In this document: in pieces, positions 21,921 to 28,645 of the stretch
Numbering within the stretch: position 1 is the stretch's first letter
Layout: every line of letters begins with the position of its first letter
Source of the DNA: Liolophura sinensis
Lineage: Eukaryota; Mollusca; Polyplacophora; Chitonida; Chitonidae
NCBI RefSeq assembly: GCF_032854445.1
Contig: NW_027018422.1
Span: 1 to 28,645 of the forward strand
Length of the DNA stretch: 28,645 nucleotides
Direction of reading: 5' to 3'
Translations under genes and position numbers: made by a program
The notes under the pieces: model-generated
Told to the model about the DNA's origin: nothing
What the model saw: the letters and a program-made list of their open reading frames with translations, nothing else
Databases searched by the model: none

Positions 21921-22468
21921 GCTGGTAAGAGGCTAATCCGACGTATTTTGTGACGAGAAATCGAATGGTGCAAACCGCGTTGCTCTCCGAGCAATACTTT
22001 TGGCTGTAGCCACAATTGAATCATCAATTATGTCAAAATCACGTGCCCAGCAACGGCTCTTACTCCATGGAAACCAAGGAAATTTGCAATTTTTCAACAC
22101 CTGGAGATGCCTGACCCAATTGCGCATCTTTTGGCACCTTATTGATGTGGGTCAGTGTTCAATTGTACTTTTTACAGCAGACTGTATCAAGTACCTTGTG
22201 GTTTTTATATAAAAATGGTGTGGTTTTTCTACATGTAGATAAAGAGATTAAGTTTATCTTCGACTTAGAAGTAAGACATTTGCTGGGTGAGTTAAATGGG
22301 CTTGGCCCAAAGATTTGACATCTTCTGGGCTACCGAAGGGCACATAACTTATAATCAAAAGTTGAATATAGTAATGACCAGTCGCGATTGTACATAGTAC
22401 ATGTAGCCGATTTCAATTAGCAAAAGGAACAGGCAAAAATCCAAAAGTGGAAAAAATGTTCCAATGCT
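21921..22468. repeat. Satellite unit 41
   Basis: Differences from unit 1: C71G, T107A, C509A. T107A here is without the G166A/A194G that accompany it in units 10, 21 and 44, so the block has been broken by exchange. Confidence 0.92.
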
Positions 22469-23016
22469 GCTGGTAAGAGGCTAATCTGACGTATTTTGTG
22501 ACGAGAAATCGAATGGTGCAAACCGCGTTGCTCTCCGACCAATACTTTTGGCTGTAGCCACAATTGAATCATCATTTATGTCAAAATCACGTGCCCAGCA
22601 ACGGCTCTTACTCCATGGAAACCAAGGAAATTTGCAATTTTTCAACACCTGGAGATGCCTGACCCAATTGCGCATCTTTTGGCACCTTATTGATGTGGGT
22701 CAGTGTTCAATTGTACTTTTTACAGCAGACTGTATCAAGTACCTTGTGTTTTTTATATAAAAATGGTGTGGTTTTTCTACATGTAGATAAAGACATTGAG
22801 TTTATCTTCGACTTAGAAGTAAGACATTTGCTGGGTGAGCTAAATGGGCTTGGCCCAAAGATTTGACATCTTCTGGGCTACCGAAGGGCACATAACTTAT
22901 AATCAAAAGTTGAATATAGTAATGACCAGTCGCGATTGTACATAGTATATGTAGCCGATTTCAATTAGCAAAAGGACCAGGCAAAAATCCAAAAGTGGAA
23001 AAAATGTTCCAATGCT
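22469..23016. repeat. Satellite unit 42, probable recombinant monomer
   Basis: The left part carries C19T and C180 like units 30, 33 and 37. The right part carries T372C and C480T like units 27 and 46. G281T and 326/330 C,G are common to both parents. The switch must lie between positions 180 and 372 (22648-22840). Confidence 0.85.
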
Positions 23017-23564
23017 GCTGGTAAGAGGCTAATCCGACGTATTTTGTGACGAGAAATCGAATGGTGCAAACCGCGTTGCTCTCCGACCAATACTTTTGGC
23101 TGTAGCCACAATTGAATCATCATTTATGTCAAAATCACGTGCCCAGCAACGGCTCTTACTCCATGGAAACCAAGGAAATTTGCAATTTTTCAACACCTGG
23201 AGATGCCTGACCCAATTGCGCATCTTTTGGCACCTTATTGATGTGGGTCAGTGTTCAATTGTACTTTTTACAGCAGACTGTATCAAGTACCTTGTGGTTT
23301 TTATATAAAAATGGTGTGGTTTTTCTACATGTAGATAAAGACATTGAGTTTATCTTCGACTTAGAAGTAAGACATTTGCTGGGTGAGTTAAATGGGCTTG
23401 GCCCAAAGATTTGACATCTTCTGGGCTACCGAAGGGCACATAACTTATAATAAAAAGATGAATATAGTAATGACCAGTCGCGATTGTACATAGTACATGT
23501 AGCCGATTTCAATTAGCAAAAGGACCAGGCAAAAATCCAAAAGTGGAAAAAATGTTCCAATGCT
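23017..23564. repeat. Satellite unit 43
   Basis: Differences from unit 1: 326/330 C,G, C436A, T442A. With G281 it is one of only five units that combine G281 with the C,G state. Confidence 0.92.
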
Positions 23565-24112
23565 GCTGGTAAGAGGCTAATCCGACGTATTTTGTGACGA
23601 GAAATCGAATGGTGCAAACAGCGTTGCTCTCCGAGAAATACTTTTGGCTGTAGCCACAATTGAATCATCAATTATGTCAAAATCACGTGCCCAGCAACGG
23701 CTCTTACTCCATGGAAACCAAGGAAATTTACAATTTTTCAACACCTGGAGATGCCTGGCCCAATTGCGCATCTTTTGGCACCTTATTGATGTGGGTCAGT
23801 GTTCAATTGTACTTTTTACAGCAGACTGTATCAAGTACCTTGTGTTTTTTATATAAAAATGGTGTGGTTTTTCTACATGTAGATAAAGACATTGAGTTTA
23901 TCTTCGACTTAGAAGTAAGACATTTGCTGGGTGAGTGAAATGGGCTTGGCCCAAAGATTTGACGTCTTCTGGGCTACCGAAGGGCACATAACTTATAATC
24001 AAAAGTTGAATATAGTAATGACCAGTCGCGATGGTACATAGTACATGTAGCCGATTTCAATTAGCAAAAGGACCAGGCAAAAATCCAAAATTAAAAAAAA
24101 TGCTCCAATCGT
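23565..24112. repeat. Satellite unit 44, alternate tail, most diverged unit
   Basis: Differences from unit 1: C56A, C71G, C72A, T107A, G166A, A194G, G281T, 326/330 C,G, T373G, A400G, T469G, G527T and the alternate tail. It is the unit 10/21 haplotype plus several private changes. Confidence 0.92.
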
Positions 24113-24660
24113 GCTGGTAAGAGGCTAATCCGACGTATTTTGTGACGACAAATCGAATGGTGCAAACCGCGCTGCTCTCCGACCAATACTTTTGGCTGTA
24201 GCCACAATTGAATCATCATTTATGTCAAAATCACGTGCCCAGCAACGGCTCTTACTCCATGGAAACCAAGGAAATTTGCAATTTTTCAACAGCTGGAGAT
24301 GCCTGACCCAATTGCGCATCTTTTGGCACCTTATTGATGTGGGTCAGTGTTCAATTGTACTTTTTACAGCAGACTGTATCAAGTACCTTGTGTTTTTATA
24401 TAAAAATGGTGTGGTTTTTCTACATGTAGATAAAGACATTGAGTTTATCTTCGACTTAGAAGTAAGACATTTGCTGGGTGAGTTAAATGGGCTTGGCCCA
24501 AAGATTTGGACATCTTCTGGGCTACCGAAGGGCACATAACTTATAATCAAAAGTTGAATATAGTAATGACCAGTCGCGATTGTACATAGTACATGTAGCC
24601 GATTTCAATTAGCAAAAGGACCAGGCAAAAATCCAAAAGTGGAAAAAATGTTCCAATGCT
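24113..24660. repeat. Satellite unit 45
   Basis: Differences from unit 1: G37C, T60C, C180G, one base lost from the T-run at 281-286 (about 24393), 326/330 C,G, and an extra G near position 397 (about 24509). It opens the second indel-rich patch and follows an alternate-tail unit. Confidence 0.92.
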
Positions 24661-25209
24661 GCTGGTAAGAGGCTAATCCGACGTATTTTGTGACGAGAAA
24701 TCGAATGGTGCAAACCCGCGTTGTTCTCCGACCAATACTTTTGGCTGTAGCCACAATTGAATCATCATTTATGTCAAAATCACGTGCCCAGCAACGGCTC
24801 TTACTCCATGGAAACCAAGGAAATTTCCAATTTTTCAACAGCTGGAGATGCCTGACCCAATTGCGCATCTTTTGGCACCTTATTGATGTGGGTCAGTGTT
24901 CAATTGTACTTTTTACAGCAGACTGTATCAAGTACCTTGTGTTTTTTATATAAAAATGGTGTGGTTTTTCTACATGTAGATAAAGACATTGAGTTTATCT
25001 TCGACTTAGAAGTAAGACATTTGCTGGGTGAGCTAAATGGGCTTGGCCCAAAGATTTGACATCTTCTGGGCTACCGAAGGGCACATAACTTATAATCAAA
25101 AGTTGAATATAGTAATGACCAGTCGCGATTGTACATAGTATATGTAGCCGATTTCAATTAGCAAAAGGACCAGGCAAAAATCCAAAAGTGGAAAAAATGT
25201 TCCAATGCT
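24661..25209. repeat. Satellite unit 46, 549 bp
   Basis: It has all the substitutions of unit 27 (C63T, G166C, C180G, G281T, 326/330 C,G, T372C, C480T) plus one extra C near 24717. Confidence 0.92.
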
Positions 25210-25758
25210 GCTGGTAAGAGGCTAATCCGACGTATTTTGTGACGAGAAATCGAATGGTGCAAACCGCGTTGCTCTCCGACCAATACTTTTGGCTGTAGCC
25301 ACAATTGAATCATCATTTTATGTCAAAATCACGTGCCCAGCAACGGCTCTTACTCCATGGAAACCAAGGAAATTTGCAATTTTTCAACACCTGGAGATGC
25401 CTGACCCAATTGCGCATCTTTTGGCACCTTATTGATGTGGGTCAGTGTTCAATTGTACTTTTAACAGCAGACTGTATCAAGTACCTTGTGGTTTTTATAT
25501 AAAAATGGTGTGGTTTTTCTACATGTAGATAAAGAGATTAAGTTTATCTTCGACTTAGAAGTAAGACATTTGCTGGGTGAGTTAAATGGGCTTGGCCCAA
25601 AGATTTGACATCTTCTGGGCTACCGAAGGGCACATAACTTATAATCAAAAGTTGAATATAGTAATGACCAGTCGCGATTGTACATAGTACATGTAGCCGA
25701 TTTCAATTAGCAAAAGGACCAGGCAAAAATCCAAAAGTGGAAAAAATGTTCCAATGCT
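25210..25758. repeat. Satellite unit 47, 549 bp
   Basis: It shares T253A with unit 28 but lacks C102G, and has one extra T near 25319. Confidence 0.92.
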
Positions 25759-27404
25759 GCTGGTAAGAGGCTAATCCGACGTATTTTGTGACGAGAAATC
25801 GAATGGTGCAAACCGCGTTGCTCTCCGAGCAATACTTTTGGCTGTAGCCACAATTGAATCATCATTTATGTCAAAATCACGTGCCCAGCAACGGCTCTTA
25901 CTCCATGGAAACCAAGAAATTTGCAATTTTTCAACACCTGGAGATGCCTGACCCAATTGCGCATCTTTTGGCACCTTATTGATGTGGGTCAGTGTTCAAT
26001 TGTATTTTTTACAGCAGACTGTATCAAGTACCTTGTGGTTTTTATATAAAAATGGTGTGGTTTTTCTACATGTAGATAAAGAGATTAAGTTTATCTTCGA
26101 CTTAGAAGTAAGACATTTGCTGGGTGAGTTAAATGGGCTTGGCCCAAAGATTTGACATCTTCTGGGCTACCGAAGGGCACATAACTGATAATCAAAAGTT
26201 GAATATAGTAATGACCAGTCGCGATTGTACATAGTACATGTAGCCGATTTCAATTAGCAAAAGGACCAGGCAAAAATCCAAAAGTGGAAAAAATGTTCCA
26301 ATGCTGCTGGTAAGAGGCTAATCTGACGTATTTTGTGACGAGAAATCGAATGGTGCAAACCGCGTTGCTCTCCGACCAATACTTTTGGCTGTAGCCACAA
26401 TTGAATCATCATTTATGTCAAAATCACGTGCCCAGCAACGGCTCTTACTCCATGGAAACCAAGGAAATTTGCAATTTTTCAACACCTGGAGATGCCTGAC
26501 CCAATTGCGCATCTTTTGGCACCTTATTGATGTGGGTCAGTGTTCAATTGTACTTTTTACAGCAGACTGTATCAAGTACCTTGTGTTTTTTATATAAAAA
26601 TGGTGTGGTTTTTCTACATGTAGATAAAGACATTGAGTTTTATCTTCGACTTAGAAGTAAGACATTTGCTGGGTGAGTTAAATGGGGCTTGGCCCAAAGA
26701 TTTGACATCTTCTGGGCTACCGAAGGGCACATAACTTATAATCAAAAGTTGAATATAGTAATGACCAGTCGCGATTGTACATAGTACATGTAGCCGATTT
26801 CAATTAGCAAAAAGACCAGGCAAAAATCCAAAAGTGGAAAAAAATGTTCCAATGCTGCTGGTAAGAGGCTAATCCGACGTATTTTGTGACGAGAAATCGA
26901 ATGGTGCAAACCGCGTTGCTCTCCGACCAATACTTTGGCTGTAGCCACAATTGAATGATCATTTATGTCAAAATCACGTGCCCAGCAACGGCTCTTACTC
27001 CATGGAAACCAAGGAAATTTGCAATTTTTCAACAGCTGGAGATGCCTGACCCAATTGCGCATCTTTTGGCACCTTATTGATGTGGGTCAGTGTTCAATTG
27101 TACTTTTTACAGCAGACTGTATCAAGTACCTTGTGGTTTTTATATAAAAATGGTGTGGTTTTTCTACCATGTAGATAAAGAGATTAAGTTTATCTTCGAC
27201 TTAGAAGTAAGACATTTGCTGGGTGAGTTAAATGGGCTTGGCCCAAAGATTTGACATCTTCTGGGCTACCGAAGGGCACATAACTTATAATCAAAAGTTG
27301 AATATAGTAATGACCAGTCGCGATTGTACATAGTACATGTAGCCCATTTCAATTAGCAAAAGGACCAGGCAAAAATCCAAAAGTGGAAAAAATGTTCCAA
27401 TGCT
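25759..27404. repeat. Trimeric higher-order repeat, copy 4, indel-bearing (units 48-50)
   Basis: Unit 48 (25759-26305, 547 bp): C71G, C248T, T430G, one G lost near 25916. Unit 49 (26306-26856, 551 bp): C19T, G281T, 326/330 C,G, G506A, plus an extra T (about 26641), an extra G (about 26686) and an extra A (about 26841). Unit 50 (26857-27404): C102G, C180G, G489C, one T lost near 26935, an extra C near 27168. The trimer pattern of units 29-31 is clear, but copy 4 carries six indels where the other copies carry none. Confidence 0.9.
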
Positions 27405-27952
27405 GCTGGTAAGAGGCTAATCCGACGTATTTGTGACGAGAAATCGAATGGTGCAAACCGCGTTGCTCTCCGACCAATACTTTTGGCTGTAGCCACAATT
27501 GAATCATCATTTATGTCAAAATCACGTGCCCAGCAACGGCTCTTACTCCATGGAAACCAAGGAAATTTGCAATTTTTCAACAGCTGGAGATGCCTGACCC
27601 AATTGCGCATCTTTTGGCACCTTATTGATGTGGGTCAGTGTTCAATTGTACTTTTTACAGCAGACTGTATCAAGTACCTTGTGGTTTTTATATAAAAAAT
27701 GGTGTGGTTTTTCTACATGTAGATAAAGAGATTAAGTTTATCTTCGACTTAGAAGTAAGACATTTGCTGGGTGAGTTAAATGGGCTTGGCCCAAAGATTT
27801 GACATCTTCTGGGCTACCGAAGGGCACATAACTTATAATCAAAAGATGAATATAGTAATGACCAGTCGCGATGGTACATAGTACATGTAGCCGATTTCAA
27901 TTAGCAAAAGGACCAGGCAAAAATCCAAAAGTAAAAAAAATGCTCCAATCGT
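27405..27952. repeat. Satellite unit 51, alternate tail
   Basis: Differences from unit 1: C180G, T442A, T469G, alternate tail, one T lost near 27433 and one A gained near 27699. Substitutions otherwise match unit 39 apart from C102. Confidence 0.92.
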
Positions 27953-28502
27953 GCTGGTAAGAGGCTAATCCGACGTATTTTGTGACGAGAAATCGAATGG
28001 TGCAAACCGCGTTGCTCTCCGACCAATACTTTTGGCTGTAGCCACAATTGAATCATCATTTATGTCAAAATCACGTGCCCAGCAACGGCTCTTACTCCAT
28101 GGAAACCAAGGAAATTTGCAATTTTTCAACAGCTGGAGGTGCCTGACCCAATTGCGCATCTTTTGGCACCTTATTGATGTGGGTCAGTGTTCAATTGTAA
28201 CTTTTTACAGCAGACTGTATCAAGTACCTTGTGGTTTTTATATAAAAATGGTGTGGTTTTTCTACATGTAGATAAAGACATTGAGTTTATCTTCGACTTA
28301 GAAGTAAGACATTTGCTGGGTGAGCTAAATGGGCTTGGCCCAAAGATTTGACATCTTCTGGGCTACCGAAGGGCACATAAACTTATAATCAAAAGTTGAA
28401 TATAGTAATGACCAGTCGCGATTGTACATAGTATATGTAGCCGATTTCAATTAGCAAAAGGACCAGGCAAAAATCCAAAAGTGGAAAAAATGTTCCAATG
28501 CT
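27953..28502. repeat. Satellite unit 52, 550 bp, probable recombinant monomer
   Basis: The left part (C180G, A187G, G281) matches unit 40. The right part (326/330 C,G, T372C, C480T) matches units 27, 42 and 46. The switch lies between positions 281 and 326 (28234-28279). There are two extra A residues, near 28200 and 28381. Confidence 0.85.
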
Positions 28503-28645
28503 GCTGGTAAGAGGCTAATCCGACGTATTTTGTGACGAGAAATCGAATGGTGCAAACCGCGTTGCTCTCCGACCAATACTTTTGGCTGTAGCCACAATTG
28601 AATCATCATTTATGTCAAAATCACGTGCCCAGCAACGGCTCTTAC
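28503..28645. repeat. Satellite unit 53, partial (first 143 bp)
   Basis: It matches the reference state to the window edge, so the array continues to the right. Confidence 0.95.

Larger units (their letters stand above)
1..28645. repeat. 548-bp tandem satellite array (52 complete units plus a partial one)
   Basis: The motif GCTGGTAAGAGGCTAATC recurs at 1, 549, 1097, 1645 and so on to 28503, nearly always 548 bp apart. All units are in direct orientation, with no spacer or foreign insert. Most pairs of units differ by only a few bases. A unit is about 40% GC with roughly 15 CpG sites (about 0.7 of expectation), nine of them in its first 135 bases. CAATTG occurs three times per unit (93, 197, 240), CCATGG once (145) and TCGCGA once (462). 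The organisation is that of eukaryotic satellite DNA. A tandem intergenic-spacer or other non-coding repeat is the main alternative. The array extends past both window edges. Entries for single units below list differences from unit 1 using monomer positions; '326/330 C,G' means GACATTG in place of GAGATTA, and 'alternate tail' means G529A, G530A, T539C and GC to CG at 546-547. Confidence 0.98.

Noticed and set aside
1-28645. A single giant repeat protein encoded through the array
   Set aside because: 548 is not divisible by three and stops occur in all frames of each monomer.
1-28645. CRISPR array or prokaryotic repeat region
   Set aside because: Repeats are 548 bp with no unique spacers between them and no cas genes, which does not fit CRISPR or any common bacterial tandem repeat.
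1-28645. Transposon or retroelement origin (LTR, TIR or target-site duplication at monomer ends)
   Set aside because: Monomers abut directly with no terminal inverted repeats, no duplicated target site and no transposase or reverse transcriptase fragment in any frame.

Overview
The whole window is one uninterrupted tandem satellite array. A monomer of 548 bp (about 40% GC) is repeated head to tail 52 times, and a partial 53rd copy (143 bp) is cut by the right edge. The left edge happens to fall at the phase used here, where monomer position 1 is the G of GCTGGTAAG. No unrelated sequence, gene, transposon, rRNA, tRNA or CRISPR array was seen, and both array ends lie outside the window. A homogenised array of long monomers with higher-order structure, a mild shortage of CpG and CpG-to-TpG type variants points to a eukaryotic nuclear genome, most likely a centromeric, pericentromeric, subtelomeric or other heterochromatic block. 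The species and the satellite family cannot be named from sequence alone.

Layout. Monomers differ at a limited set of recurrent sites (positions 19, 22, 60, 102, 107, 166, 180, 194, 248, 281, 326+330, 344, 372, 400, 430, 442, 468-469, 480, 498 and a linked tail block at 529-547). Unit 1 is used as the reference state; unit 35 appears identical to it. Units 1-13 (1-7125) are a mixed zone. Units 14-16 (7126-8768) are indel-rich, and units 15-16 copy units 2-3. Units 17-25 (8769-13700) hold a dimeric (1096 bp) pattern. Units 27-44 (14249-24112) contain no indel at all and include a trimeric (1644 bp) higher-order repeat. Units 45-52 (24113-28502) are indel-rich and largely re-copy units 27-31, 39 and 40.

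Function. No protein-coding gene is supported. The two small ORFs that recur in each unit lie antisense to each other, resemble no family I recognise, and are broken freely by frameshifts. Because 548 is not a multiple of three, no frame can run through the array. The features of most interest are structural: nested higher-order repeats, four-gamete evidence of exchange inside monomers, a linked variant block that spans the monomer boundary, two copies of the palindrome TACATGTA 168 bp apart in each unit, and a strongly uneven distribution of single-base indels that may mark low-quality consensus or false duplication in the assembly.
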